From contig NZ_PPDK01000001.1 of assembly GCF_003074135.1 (NCBI RefSeq), positions 186,001 to 250,000 of the forward strand: a stretch of DNA of 64,000 bases, written 5' to 3'. Every line of letters starts with the position of its first letter. The stretch's first letter is position 1. Of the stretch, positions 7,460-16,460 are shown one piece after another. This DNA comes from Euzebya tangerina (GTDB lineage: Bacteria > Actinomycetota > Nitriliruptoria > Euzebyales > Euzebyaceae). Below the pieces are notes generated by a model. The model worked only from the letters and a program-made list of their open reading frames with translations. It had not been told where the DNA came from and made no database searches. Both the position numbers and the translations under genes were made by a program.

Positions 7460-8881
7460 GTGATCACACGCACTCGTCGCAGGCTCACAACACCCGTTGA
7501 CGGGGCCAGCCTCGCCGTCCTCCGGATCGTCTTCGGCCTCGTGGTCGTGTGGGAGACCTACCGATACTTCTCCTACGACTGGATCGGCAACTTCTGGGTC
7601 GACCGGGCCTACACGTTCACCTATCCCGGCTTCGGGTGGGTGGCGCCACTGCCGGGCGACGCGATGTACGTGGTCTGGGCGGCGATTGGCCTCACCGGTC
7701 TCTGCATCGCCCTCGGCGTCTTCTACCGGGTCGCGACGGTCGTGTTCACGCTCCTCTTCGCCTACTCGTTCCTGCTCGACCACACCCTCTACCTGAATCA
7801 CTTCTACCTGATGGTCCTCGTCGGGGGCATCCTGGCCGTCGTCCCGGCCCACCGGGTCTGGTCGGTCGACGCGCGCCTTGCCGCACGTCCGGAGACGACG
7901 GTGCCGACTTGGGCGCTGTGGCTTCTCCGCTTCCAGATCGCGGTGATGTACGTGGGCGGGGGCATCGCCAAGCTCTCCTCGGACTGGCTGGCCGGCAGGC
8001 CGCTGGATTCGTGGCTGATGGCCGGCGAGAACTGGCCGTTGATCGGCGAGTGGCTGGTTCGCCCGGAAGCGGCGTTGGTGCTCTCTTGGTCAGGATTGCT
8101 GTTGGATCTGCTGGTCGTCCCGCTGGTGCTGTGGCGACCGACCCGCGCACCCGCCCTCATCGCCGTCGGAGCGTTTCACCTGATCAACGCGCGCCTGTTC
8201 TCCATCGGCGTCTTCCCCGTCCTCGCCATGGGCGCGACGCTGGTGCTGTTGCCTCCTGACTGGCCACGACGGGCACTAGCCCGCGTGCGCACCGCGTTCG
8301 GTCGGGACGAGGTCAGCCGCAGCGCAGGGACGGTCACGTCGGAGCCCTCTCCCTCTGGAGGCGAACCTCGCCGCCAGGCTCCGACACCGAGGGCACTGCT
8401 GTCGGTTCCCGCGCTGCTGTTGCTGGTGGTCTTCGTGGCGGCCCAGACCCTGGTCCCTCTGCGGCACCTGGCCATCCCCGGGGACCCCAACTGGACCGAA
8501 GAGGGCCACGACTTCGCCTGGCACATGAAGCTTCGCTCCAAGAGCGGCCATGTCGACTTCGTCGTGTCCGACCGGGAGACCGGGGAGATCTGGGTTCCCG
8601 ATCTGGAGCAGGAACTGGCGTCGTGGCAGATCAGCCGCATGGCGGCGCGCCCGAGGTTGATCCTGCAGTACGCGGGCGAACTCGGCCGTCAAGCGACCGA
8701 GGTCCGCGGCTTTGCCGACCCTGAGGTGGTTGCCCACTCCGCGGTGTCCCTGAACGGCAGGCCTCACGCACCGCTGGTCAGCAGCCGCGTCGACCTCCTC
8801 ACCGTGGACGACGTCTCGATGATCATCGAGCCTCACCCCGACGAACGTCCTGCGCCCGAAGACGAGGCTCGAGGCGGCTAG
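7460..8881 (+). CDS. Vitamin K-dependent gamma-carboxylase family membrane protein (HTTM domain)
   Basis: GTG 7460 is taken as start; the frame is open back to a GTG at 7403. The N-terminal two thirds form a multi-helix HTTM domain and the last third (about residues 330-473) a soluble domain. Several stretches align by eye with animal gamma-glutamyl carboxylase: FLLDHT, LNHFYL, HRVWSVD, GIAKLSSDW, LFSIGVF and NWTEEGHDFAWHMKLR. His114 and Lys171 fall at the places of the human His160 and the catalytic base Lys218, with almost the same spacing. Known family members use reduced vitamin K quinone, O2 and CO2 to turn Glu into gamma-carboxyglutamate; actinobacteria have menaquinone. Whether this protein carboxylates anything is not known. 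It is divergent from the Asp-repeat protein. Confidence 0.85.
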   Translation: MITRTRRRLTTPVDGASLAVLRIVFGLVVVWETYRYFSYDWIGNFWVDRAYTFTYPGFGWVAPLPGDAMYVVWAAIGLTGLCIALGVFYRVATVVFTLLFAYSFLLDHTLYLNHFYLMVLVGGILAVVPAHRVWSVDARLAARPETTVPTWALWLLRFQIAVMYVGGGIAKLSSDWLAGRPLDSWLMAGENWPLIGEWLVRPEAALVLSWSGLLLDLLVVPLVLWRPTRAPALIAVGAFHLINARLFSIGVFPVLAMGATLVLLPPDWPRRALARVRTAFGRDEVSRSAGTVTSEPSPSGGEPRRQAPTPRALLSVPALLLLVVFVAAQTLVPLRHLAIPGDPNWTEEGHDFAWHMKLRSKSGHVDFVVSDRETGEIWVPDLEQELASWQISRMAARPRLILQYAGELGRQATEVRGFADPEVVAHSAVSLNGRPHAPLVSSRVDLLTVDDVSMIIEPHPDERPAPEDEARGG

Positions 8882-8882
8882 T

Positions 8883-8896
8883 TGAGAACTCTCTCA
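8883..8896. promoter_or_regulatory. Fourth TGAGA-N4-TCTCA palindrome, upstream of the glycosyltransferase operon
   Basis: TGAGAACTCTCTCA has perfect five-base arms with a four-base spacer. It begins two bases after the stop codon of the carboxylase-family gene and 47 bases before the first glycosyltransferase start. A perfect palindrome CCAACGTTGG (8915-8924) and a GC hairpin (8926-8940) follow; no Shine-Dalgarno sequence precedes ATG 8943. Confidence 0.55.
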
Positions 8897-8942
8897 TCAT
8901 GAACTAATCGTTAACCAACGTTGGCCGGGGACGCTCCCCGAC

Positions 8943-10208
8943 ATGAACGGCTCCCAACGACACAGCACCCATCCGCGCGGCAACGCCGGCCCCCCACGGT
9001 TCATGCTGTACTCCCACGACGGGATGGGGCTGGGCCACATCCGCCGCAACCTCAATCTGGCTTCAGCGCTGATCGCAGCCGAGCCGACGTCCTCCGTGCT
9101 CCTGGCAACCGGTGCCGAAGACCTGGACGCCTTCACCATCCCGGATGGCGTCGACGTCGTACGGTTCCCGGGCCTTCGGAAGGCAGGCGGCGGTTACCAG
9201 CCCCGCCGGCTTCAACTGGCGGCGACCGAGGTGCACGCCCTCCGGGCAGAGCTGCTGCGTTCCACCGTCGCAAGCTTCGCCCCGGACGTCCTCGTCGCCG
9301 ACCGGCACCCCGGCGGTGTCAGCAGAGAGCTGGTCCCGGCCCTCGAACTCCAGCGAGCGGCTGGACGCCGGACGGTCCTCGGCCTCCGCGACGTGTTGGA
9401 CTCGCCAGACCGCGTGGACCAGGAGTGGGTCCATGGCACTGCCAGACAGGATGTCGAGCGGTTCATCGACCAGGTGCTCATCTACGGCAACGACGGTCTG
9501 CTGGACCCGTTCCACGGCTCGGCGGTCTCGTCGGGCATGCGGGCGCTCGGCACCTACTGCGGCTACGTCGTCGACACCACACCGACCGCCCACGATGAGA
9601 CGTTGAGCGGTCCGCGCCCCGTGGTCCTGACGACGAGCGGCGGAGGCGAGGACGGCCAGCAGGTGCTGAACGCCGCCCTGGACGCCGGGGCACTCGCCCC
9701 CTGGCGAACCGTCATCGTGTCCGGACCCCACATGGATCCGGGGGCCCGAGAGCGACTGGCCGCCCGGGCACTGCTGATTGGCGCCGAGTTCCACACCAGC
9801 ATCACGGACCTCGGACGGCATCTCGGGCAGGTCGACGCCGTGGTGTGCATGGGCGGGTACAACACCGTGACTGAAGTCCTCGCCGCAGGCGTTCCGGCCG
9901 TCTGCATCCCTCGTGTCGTACCCCGACGGGAGCAGCTCATCCGTGCTGGCCGCCTCGCCGACCACGGCCTGCTCCAGTGCATCCACCCGGGCCAGGTCAC
10001 CCCCAGCAGACTTCGGACAGCCATCGGCAGGGCGCTCCAGTGGGACCGTTCGACCCTACGCGCACGCATCGCTGAGCACATGACCTTCGACGGTGCCGGC
10101 CGCGCCGCCGCGTTGCTGGTGACCCTTGCCCGTACCGGGATGGCTCCGGCTCGGCCCCTCGCTTCACCCCCAGATCCGCGAATCACCCCCACGGAGGTAC
10201 CAGCATGA
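8943..10208 (+). CDS. GT-B glycosyltransferase of the COG4671/MurG-like type
   Basis: The 421-residue protein opens its catalytic fold with DGMGLGHIRRNLNLA (residues 27-41), the glycine-rich loop of MurG/UGT-like GT-B enzymes, and has a C-terminal donor-binding half with TTSGGGEDG and VVCMGGYNTVTEVLAAGVP (around 300-320), the usual nucleotide-sugar site. It is cytosolic with no membrane helix. It is first in an operon: its stop overlaps the next start by four bases. A role in making a glycan or glycolipid that the downstream exporter moves is inferred from context; neither sugar donor nor acceptor can be read. Confidence 0.8.
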   Translation: MNGSQRHSTHPRGNAGPPRFMLYSHDGMGLGHIRRNLNLASALIAAEPTSSVLLATGAEDLDAFTIPDGVDVVRFPGLRKAGGGYQPRRLQLAATEVHALRAELLRSTVASFAPDVLVADRHPGGVSRELVPALELQRAAGRRTVLGLRDVLDSPDRVDQEWVHGTARQDVERFIDQVLIYGNDGLLDPFHGSAVSSGMRALGTYCGYVVDTTPTAHDETLSGPRPVVLTTSGGGEDGQQVLNAALDAGALAPWRTVIVSGPHMDPGARERLAARALLIGAEFHTSITDLGRHLGQVDAVVCMGGYNTVTEVLAAGVPAVCIPRVVPRREQLIRAGRLADHGLLQCIHPGQVTPSRLRTAIGRALQWDRSTLRARIAEHMTFDGAGRAAALLVTLARTGMAPARPLASPPDPRITPTEVPA

Positions 10209-11485
10209 CCACCGAGCAGCCCCACATCGCCTACTTGCTCAAGCGCTTCCCGCGCATCTCCGAGACGTTCGTCGCGGCCGAGCTGATCGAGCTTCGCCGA
10301 CAAGGCGCCCGGGTCAGCGTGTACGCGCTGGCCAAGCCAGAGGAGGCGTTCACCCACGACTTCATCGACGACCTCGACGTCGACGTGACCTACCTGACCC
10401 GCCGTCCGCTGCAGCAGCCACTGCGAACCGTACGCGGGACCCAGGAGCTGCTGCGCACACAGCCCCGCGCGACGGTCATCGCAGCCGGTAAGGCCACCCT
10501 GCCGCCCAGCGTCACGGGCTGGCGCCGTCTGGGACAGGCCGCCCAGCTGGCGCGCGCCCTCCGTCGGGATGGCGTCGACCATGTGCACGCCCACTTCGCC
10601 TCATCCGCCGCCAAGCTCGCGCACCTGACCTGGCAGCTCGGTGGCCCGAGTTACAGCGTGACCGCCCACGCCAAGGACATCTACCACCAGGATGTCGACC
10701 CCCGTCGGCTGGTCGAGGTGCTCGGCCAGGCCGCCTTCGTGGCCACCGTCAGCCGAGACAACGTCGAGTACCTGCGGGGCCTCCTGGGGTCGGATGCACG
10801 GGTCACGCTCGTTCCGAACTCCGTCGACCTGGCCCGCCTGGGAACGCCTGCGCGCACGCCAGAGCCCGCACTGGTCCTCGCCGTCGCACGACTGGTCGAG
10901 AAGAAGGGACTGGACGACCTGGTCGCCGCCTGCGGCCTGTTGCAGGACAGCGGCCAGCCGGTTGCGTTAGAGATCATCGGGCACGGCCCGCTCCGTGAGG
11001 ACCTCGCGCATGCCGCGAGGAGACTTGGCGTGGCTGTCACCTTTCGTGGCGCCCTCGACAACGCGGAGGTCATGGAGCGGATGGCTCATGCCACGGTGTT
11101 CGCGTTGCCGTGTGTGGTGGCGAGCACCGGTGATCGGGACGGCCTCCCAACGGTCGTCCTGGAAGCGATGGCGGCTGCCGTGCCCGTGATCACGACCGAT
11201 GTCAACGGTCTGTCCGAGGCGGTCCTGCACGGCCGCACCGGCTGGCAGGTGCCCCAGCGCGACCCGGCTGCTCTCGCCTCGGCGATCAGGACGATCGTGG
11301 GGGACCCCCCCTTGGCAGCTCGACTGGGAGCTGCCGGCAGGGACCACGTCGAGGCCAACTTCTGCCTCCGCGACAGCGTCGCGTTGCTGCGGTCCGCGTT
11401 CTCCGAGGCCACCGGCACCGGCGGCGTCCGATCACATCGCGACCGTGCACTGGTGGGCTCGTCAGCGCCGGTGGTCGGCCCATGA
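10205..11485 (+). CDS. Family 4 glycosyltransferase
   Basis: A 426-residue GT-B enzyme. The N-terminal half begins IAYLLKRFPRISETF, typical of GT4 proteins of the exopolysaccharide type. The C-terminal half has the donor site ARLVEKKGLDDLV, EIIGHGPLREDL, and DGLPTVVLEAMAAAVPV with the EX7E-type glutamate and the GLSEAV loop. ATG 10205 overlaps the previous stop by ATGA and its own end overlaps the next gene by four bases, so translation is coupled. Cytosolic. Second of three glycosyltransferases in a row. Confidence 0.85.
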   Translation: MTTEQPHIAYLLKRFPRISETFVAAELIELRRQGARVSVYALAKPEEAFTHDFIDDLDVDVTYLTRRPLQQPLRTVRGTQELLRTQPRATVIAAGKATLPPSVTGWRRLGQAAQLARALRRDGVDHVHAHFASSAAKLAHLTWQLGGPSYSVTAHAKDIYHQDVDPRRLVEVLGQAAFVATVSRDNVEYLRGLLGSDARVTLVPNSVDLARLGTPARTPEPALVLAVARLVEKKGLDDLVAACGLLQDSGQPVALEIIGHGPLREDLAHAARRLGVAVTFRGALDNAEVMERMAHATVFALPCVVASTGDRDGLPTVVLEAMAAAVPVITTDVNGLSEAVLHGRTGWQVPQRDPAALASAIRTIVGDPPLAARLGAAGRDHVEANFCLRDSVALLRSAFSEATGTGGVRSHRDRALVGSSAPVVGP

Positions 11486-12621
11486 GTGCGCTGCTGATGG
11501 CCTGCCTGGACCCGGGGATCGCGTGGGGTGGGTCGAAGGGCGCGTCGGTGCACCTGGAGCAACTGGCCCGCGCGATCGCCGCCGAGGACACCCAGGTCTG
11601 CGTCTGCGTCACCCGAATCGCCGATGGGGCGCAGACGAGGGCCCACAACCTGGAGGTCCTGGAGATTCCGGGTCCGCAGCAGGGGGCCGACCTCGCCACC
11701 CGCCTGGACTGCGAAGGCGACCGTGCCGCGTGGCTGGCCGAGACGGCACAGGCACGCGGCGTGTCCGCCATCTATGAACGTCTGGCGCTGCACACGACCG
11801 CGGCCAGCCGGGCCGCCCGACACCTCGGCCTGCCCCATCTGGTCGAGATGAACGCGCCGCTGCGGGAGGAGGCATCCCGCTTCCGGACCCTTGAGCGACC
11901 TGAGGTCGCCGACCGTGCCGAGCAGGAGGTCCTGCGCCACGCAGCGCTGGTCCTCCCCGTATCCGAACCACTCGTGACGTACGCCCGCAGTCGTGGCGCC
12001 ACCGCGGTCGAGCTCACACCCAACGCCGTGAACGCGGCCATGTTCCCCCGCGCGGCACGACCGGACAGGGCGGACCCGACGGCGATCTTCGTCGGTGCCC
12101 TACGACCGTGGCACGGGCCGGAGGTCCTCGCCGAGGCCTGGCGGAGCCTGGGCGCAGATGCCCCCCGGTTGGTCGTCGTCGGGGACGGCCCCGGCCGCCA
12201 TCATCTCCAGTCGGTCGGGGCAGAGCTCCTCGGCACGGTGCCGCACGACGACGTGCCGGAGCTGCTCCGTCAGGCCGACCTGGCCGTGGCACCGGGCCCG
12301 GCCGACATGCCGACGTACTTCTCACCACTGAAGGTGTTCGAGTACATGGCCGCCGGCCTGCCCGTCGTCGCCAGCGACCTGCCCGGCACACGTCAGGTGC
12401 TGTCCGAACGGGGCGTGCTCGTACCAGCCGGTGACGCCAGCGCGCTCGCGGCAGCCGTTGCCGCCCTGCAGGCGGATCCCGATCGTCGTGCTCAGCTCGG
12501 GGCCGCGGGTCGCCGGGAGGTGCTCAGCAACCACACCTGGCCGCACCGGGCGCGGACCGTGCTGGCTCACGTGGACGGTCTGGCGGCCACACCCACCGCC
12601 TCCGTGGAGCTGTCGGCATGA
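11482..12621 (+). CDS. Family 4 glycosyltransferase
   Basis: The 379-residue protein has a GT4 fold: an N-terminal SKGASVHLEQLARAI loop for the acceptor half and, in the donor half, FVGALRPWHGPEVLAEAW, VVGDGPGR and KVFEYMAAGLPVVASDLPG (around 280-300) with the conserved Glu. No membrane segment or signal. It overlaps both neighbours by four bases. The three glycosyltransferases are of different subtypes, so the product probably contains at least three sequential glycosidic bonds; this is inference. Confidence 0.85.
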   Translation: MSALLMACLDPGIAWGGSKGASVHLEQLARAIAAEDTQVCVCVTRIADGAQTRAHNLEVLEIPGPQQGADLATRLDCEGDRAAWLAETAQARGVSAIYERLALHTTAASRAARHLGLPHLVEMNAPLREEASRFRTLERPEVADRAEQEVLRHAALVLPVSEPLVTYARSRGATAVELTPNAVNAAMFPRAARPDRADPTAIFVGALRPWHGPEVLAEAWRSLGADAPRLVVVGDGPGRHHLQSVGAELLGTVPHDDVPELLRQADLAVAPGPADMPTYFSPLKVFEYMAAGLPVVASDLPGTRQVLSERGVLVPAGDASALAAAVAALQADPDRRAQLGAAGRREVLSNHTWPHRARTVLAHVDGLAATPTASVELSA

Positions 12622-15539
12622 GCGCCGTGCTGCGACTCCTGTGGCCCTTCACCCGCGGACGGCGAGTTGCTGTCGCGAGTGGCGTCGTCGGGACGTTGCT
12701 CGTGATCGCCGCCGAGCTGGCCCGCCCGTTCCCACTCAAGCTGGTCGTCGACTACCTCGCAGGCTCGCCCGAGCAGGTCGATGGGGCACTGGTGTCGACC
12801 GCTGCCGGCCTGATGCTCGCAGTCGCCGCGACCGGTGCGCTCGGGACCTATGCCTCGGAGACGTGGATGCGCCAGACGGCAGAGCACGTCGTCCACGACC
12901 TCCGCGTCGCCGTCTACCGCCATCTCCAGCGGCTGTCCCTGCGCTACCACAGCGGCCGGTCGACCGGGGACCTGGTGGCCCGGATCACCGGTGATGCCAA
13001 CGCCGTCGGAGAGTTGGTGAGCGAGTCGATCGTCAAGGTCCTCGGCTCCGTGCTGCTGCTGGTCGGCATGGTGACCGTCAGCCTGCTGCTCGATCCGATC
13101 CTGACCCTGGTGGCGGTGGCGATCACGCCCATCCTGGCCGTCGCGAGCGTCCGGTCACGCCGGATCATCAAGCGGCAGGCGCGACAGCAACGCCGAGCCG
13201 AAGGGGAGATCGCAGCAATGAGCACCGAGGCGCTGGGGGCGATCGCCACGGTGAAGTCACTGGGGACCGAACATGCGGAGACTTCTCGTCTCGACTCCGA
13301 GAGCCGTGCCCGGCGGGACGCCGGCGTGCGAGGCTCGGTCGTGGAGGGGCGCTTCGGTGGCCTGGTCGGCGTGCTCGAGGCCGTCGGCACCGGAACCGTT
13401 CTCGCCATCGGCGTCATCCGCGTGGTCTCCGGAGCACTGAGTCCCGGTGACCTGGTCGTGATGGTCTCCTACGTCAAGCGCCTCTACCGCCCGCTGCGAG
13501 ACCTGGCCCGCCAGGCCGGCCGGATCAGCAGGGCCCTGGCCAGGGCCGAGCGGATCAGCGAGGTCCTGGCGGCCGACGACGAGTTGACCGACCCGCCACG
13601 GGGCCATGAGGGCCCGCGGGCCGCGGGTGCGATCGCGTTGGAGGGCGTCAGCTTCGCCTACCCCGGCCGGGCACCCACCCTCCACGACGTGACCTTCGAC
13701 GCACCCGCCGGGTCCACGGTCGCTGTCGTGGGAACCTCCGGGGCCGGCAAGTCCACCCTGGCCGCCCTTCTTGCCCGCTTCCACGACCCCTCTGAGGGGA
13801 TCGTCCGGCTGGACGGCCGCGACGTCCGGGACTGCCGACTCTCGTGGGTGCGTGAGCAGATCGGCTTCGTGCTCCAGGACAGCGAGCTCTTTCGCGGGAG
13901 CGTCGCTGACAACATTGCCTACGGGACCGAGGCCACCCGGGGCGAGGTCATCGCGGCCGCTCGCGCAGCCGGGGCCGACGAGTTCGTCACGGCCCTGCCC
14001 GCGGGGTATGACACCCCGCTCGGCCCCGGAGGTGCCGGACTCTCCGGCGGGCAGCGCCAACGCCTGGCCATCGCGCGCACGCTGCTGCGGGACCCGGCGA
14101 TCGTGATCCTGGACGAGCCGACCAGTGGCCTCGATGCCGACAGCGAACACGATGTGATCGCCGCGCTCGAACACCTGCTCGAGGGTCGGACCACGGTGAT
14201 GATCACCCACTCCATGCGGTTGGCAGCCCGTGCCGACCGCGTGATCGTCCTGGAGCAGGGCCGGGTCGTCGAGGACGGCCAGCCGGGCCGCCTGCTGGCC
14301 CAGTGCGGTCGGTTCCGCGAGCTGGCGGTCGCCCAGGAGGTCGTCACGCCGCAGGCCGTTCCTGCGCCGCGCGACGAGCGGCTGGGCCAACTCGACCTGC
14401 TGCTCGACCCGGAGGCCGTGGCCGAGCGTCTGCGGGCCGTGACACCGGACGTCCGCCAGGTGCGGATCCGCTACGTCAGGTACAAGCCGGGCACCAATGT
14501 GGTGGTGGACTACGACGTGACCGGCCGGGGTCGCGACCGGCGGGTGGTTCTCATGGCCGCCGCAGATCGTGACCTGGCCAAGCGCGCGGCACGGCCCGAG
14601 AACCGTCAGCTCGCCAACCGCGTGGCGGAACGAGCCGGTGTCGACCAGCCGCTGATGCACCTGCCCGATGACGACGTGTTGGTGCAGTGGGTACCGCTGG
14701 ACCTCTGGTTGCCGGCCTTGGCGCTGCCCCTGCGGGAGCTTGCCACACGCCTGGACCTCCCCACCCCGGACGTGGCCGACGATCCAGTTGAGATCCTGGC
14801 TTACAAGCCGCGCAGACGTGCCGTGCTGCGCCGTGGCGATGTCGTCTTCAAGCTCTACGCCGATCAGGGCGACTTCCGCAACGCGGCGAGGGCGCTGCTC
14901 GCCAGTCCGCTGCTACCGGTTCCCGTGGCCCCACCAGTGGGGCTCAACAACGACCTCCGGATCACGGCTCAACGGGTTGTCCCGGGACACCGGCTGGATG
15001 ACCCATGGCCACACCTGGAACAGGTCGGGCGGACGCTGGCCAGAGTGCACCGAGCGACTGTGCGGACCACCGCTCGCCGACTGGACCCGCTGGCCGGCGC
15101 GCGGGCCAGCGCCCGCACGGTCGGTGCCCTCGTGCCCGAACTGGCTGACCGGGCCATCCGGCTGTCGGACCGGCTCGCGGCCAGTGAGCCGACGGGACCG
15201 GGGGCGTGGTGCCACGGCGACTTCCACCGGGGCCAGGTGCTCCTGGGTCCCTCGGGACTGACGGTGCTCGACACCGACGAGAGCGGGATCGGCGATCCGG
15301 CAATGGACCTGGCGACGTTCGCGGCCCATCTGCATCGTGGTCAGGAGGGCCTGGAGCGAACCCACGCGGCGTTGGACGGGTTGGTGTCGGGTTACGGGCG
15401 CCGACCCGCTGGTCTGGACTGGCACCTCGCCGTGGCGCTGCTCCGTCGCAGCATGTCTCCCTTCCGCAGCAACCCGACGCCGGACTGGCCTGACCGCGTC
15501 GCAGTCATGCTGAAGGTCGCGGAGGAGACTGCACCGTGA
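12618..15539 (+). CDS. ABC exporter half-transporter fused to an aminoglycoside-phosphotransferase-like kinase domain
   Basis: A 973-residue fusion. Residues 1-310 are a six-helix ABC exporter membrane domain. Residues 340-570 are the ATPase: Walker A GTSGAGKST (about 372-380), Q-loop VLQD, signature LSGGQRQR (about 474), Walker B IVILDEP (about 494) and the switch His in ITHS (about 528). A normal half-exporter would end near residue 590. The extra 380 residues form an APH/choline-kinase-like domain: catalytic HGDFHRGQ (about 863) and DTDESGIGDPAMDLA (about 883). The catalytic loop has Gln where most kinases have Asn. It overlaps its neighbours by four bases. Probably dimerises to export a substrate that is phosphorylated at the inner face; substrate unknown. 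Confidence 0.85.
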   Translation: MSAVLRLLWPFTRGRRVAVASGVVGTLLVIAAELARPFPLKLVVDYLAGSPEQVDGALVSTAAGLMLAVAATGALGTYASETWMRQTAEHVVHDLRVAVYRHLQRLSLRYHSGRSTGDLVARITGDANAVGELVSESIVKVLGSVLLLVGMVTVSLLLDPILTLVAVAITPILAVASVRSRRIIKRQARQQRRAEGEIAAMSTEALGAIATVKSLGTEHAETSRLDSESRARRDAGVRGSVVEGRFGGLVGVLEAVGTGTVLAIGVIRVVSGALSPGDLVVMVSYVKRLYRPLRDLARQAGRISRALARAERISEVLAADDELTDPPRGHEGPRAAGAIALEGVSFAYPGRAPTLHDVTFDAPAGSTVAVVGTSGAGKSTLAALLARFHDPSEGIVRLDGRDVRDCRLSWVREQIGFVLQDSELFRGSVADNIAYGTEATRGEVIAAARAAGADEFVTALPAGYDTPLGPGGAGLSGGQRQRLAIARTLLRDPAIVILDEPTSGLDADSEHDVIAALEHLLEGRTTVMITHSMRLAARADRVIVLEQGRVVEDGQPGRLLAQCGRFRELAVAQEVVTPQAVPAPRDERLGQLDLLLDPEAVAERLRAVTPDVRQVRIRYVRYKPGTNVVVDYDVTGRGRDRRVVLMAAADRDLAKRAARPENRQLANRVAERAGVDQPLMHLPDDDVLVQWVPLDLWLPALALPLRELATRLDLPTPDVADDPVEILAYKPRRRAVLRRGDVVFKLYADQGDFRNAARALLASPLLPVPVAPPVGLNNDLRITAQRVVPGHRLDDPWPHLEQVGRTLARVHRATVRTTARRLDPLAGARASARTVGALVPELADRAIRLSDRLAASEPTGPGAWCHGDFHRGQVLLGPSGLTVLDTDESGIGDPAMDLATFAAHLHRGQEGLERTHAALDGLVSGYGRRPAGLDWHLAVALLRRSMSPFRSNPTPDWPDRVAVMLKVAEETAP

Positions 15540-16450
15540 CGGTCGTGCCACCGAGCGCGCCGACCAGCGCGACACCGCTGGCCGTTCCGTCCGTGGCGGA
15601 CGTGGAGCGCGTGGCTGCCGCCCTCCTGGGCGGGCCGGTGTGGACCGAGGTGCTCAAGGACAAGCCGGGTCGGCGTCGAACCGCACGGGTGCACGGCCAG
15701 GCCGGCAGCGTCATCGCCAAGGCCTATGCCGGTGACCGCGCCGCCCGGGTCGCAAAGAGGGTTGGTGTCCTGGCCGACGGTCCGGACCGTCCGGTGGTGC
15801 CGCAGCTTCGCGCAGTGGATGCCGATCTCGGCGTCGTCCTCCTCGACGACGTGGTCGGGGCGCCGCTGAGCACCTCGTTGGAGGCGGGCGACGTGGCAGC
15901 GGTTCGCCGGGCCGCCCAGGCGCTTGCGGGCTGGCACACGGCGTGGGCAGGACGGGTCGTGGCACTGCAGCCGCACACCGTTGAGCGAGAGCGACGGGCC
16001 CTGCAGCGGCAGGCCGAGCTGGCGCCGACGACGTTGGGCGCGGCGGCGTTGCGTGCTGCCGAGCCCGGCCTCCAGACGCCGTGGCCCGCCCCCACGGTGG
16101 TCCATCGCGATCTCTACGAGGAGCAGATCCTGACCGGTGAGACCACGGCGCTGATCGACCTCGACGACATCGCGCTCGGACCGCCGGAGCTCGACGTGGG
16201 CAACGCACTGGGCCACCTCCTCCTCCGCGATACTCGCGGCGGATCGACGGCGGTCAGCGAGGCCACGGGAGCCTTCCTGCACGGCTACGGACTCAGCGGA
16301 CGCCTCGACCCCGAGCGACTGGCGCGGTGCACCCGCCTGACCCTGTGCCGCCTTGCGTGCGTGCACCGTGCTCCCGACCTACTGGACCTGGCGCGGACGG
16401 TGACGCCGGCGGCGATCAGTCAGTGGCGCGATCTCGGGCGAGGCGCGTAG
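15536..16450 (+). CDS. Aminoglycoside phosphotransferase-family kinase
   Basis: GTG 15536 overlaps the preceding stop by GTGA. The 304-residue soluble protein has the APH fold: a short N-lobe with SVIAKAY as candidate ATP-binding Lys strand, the catalytic loop VHRDLYEEQIL (about residue 190) and the metal-binding segment LIDLDDIALGPPELDVGN (about 205-222). As in the C-terminal domain of the preceding fusion, Gln takes the place of the usual Asn in the catalytic loop, so the two kinase-like units are related. It is the last gene of the glycosyltransferase-exporter operon; a small-molecule or sugar kinase for the exported glycan is a reasonable guess. Confidence 0.75.
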   Translation: MTVVPPSAPTSATPLAVPSVADVERVAAALLGGPVWTEVLKDKPGRRRTARVHGQAGSVIAKAYAGDRAARVAKRVGVLADGPDRPVVPQLRAVDADLGVVLLDDVVGAPLSTSLEAGDVAAVRRAAQALAGWHTAWAGRVVALQPHTVERERRALQRQAELAPTTLGAAALRAAEPGLQTPWPAPTVVHRDLYEEQILTGETTALIDLDDIALGPPELDVGNALGHLLLRDTRGGSTAVSEATGAFLHGYGLSGRLDPERLARCTRLTLCRLACVHRAPDLLDLARTVTPAAISQWRDLGRGA

Positions 16451-16460
16451 CGGTCGTCCC

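Noticed and set aside
13257-14660. Minus-strand frame of 467 codons inside the ABC-kinase fusion
   Set aside because: Antisense to Walker and signature motifs of the exporter; no independent support.
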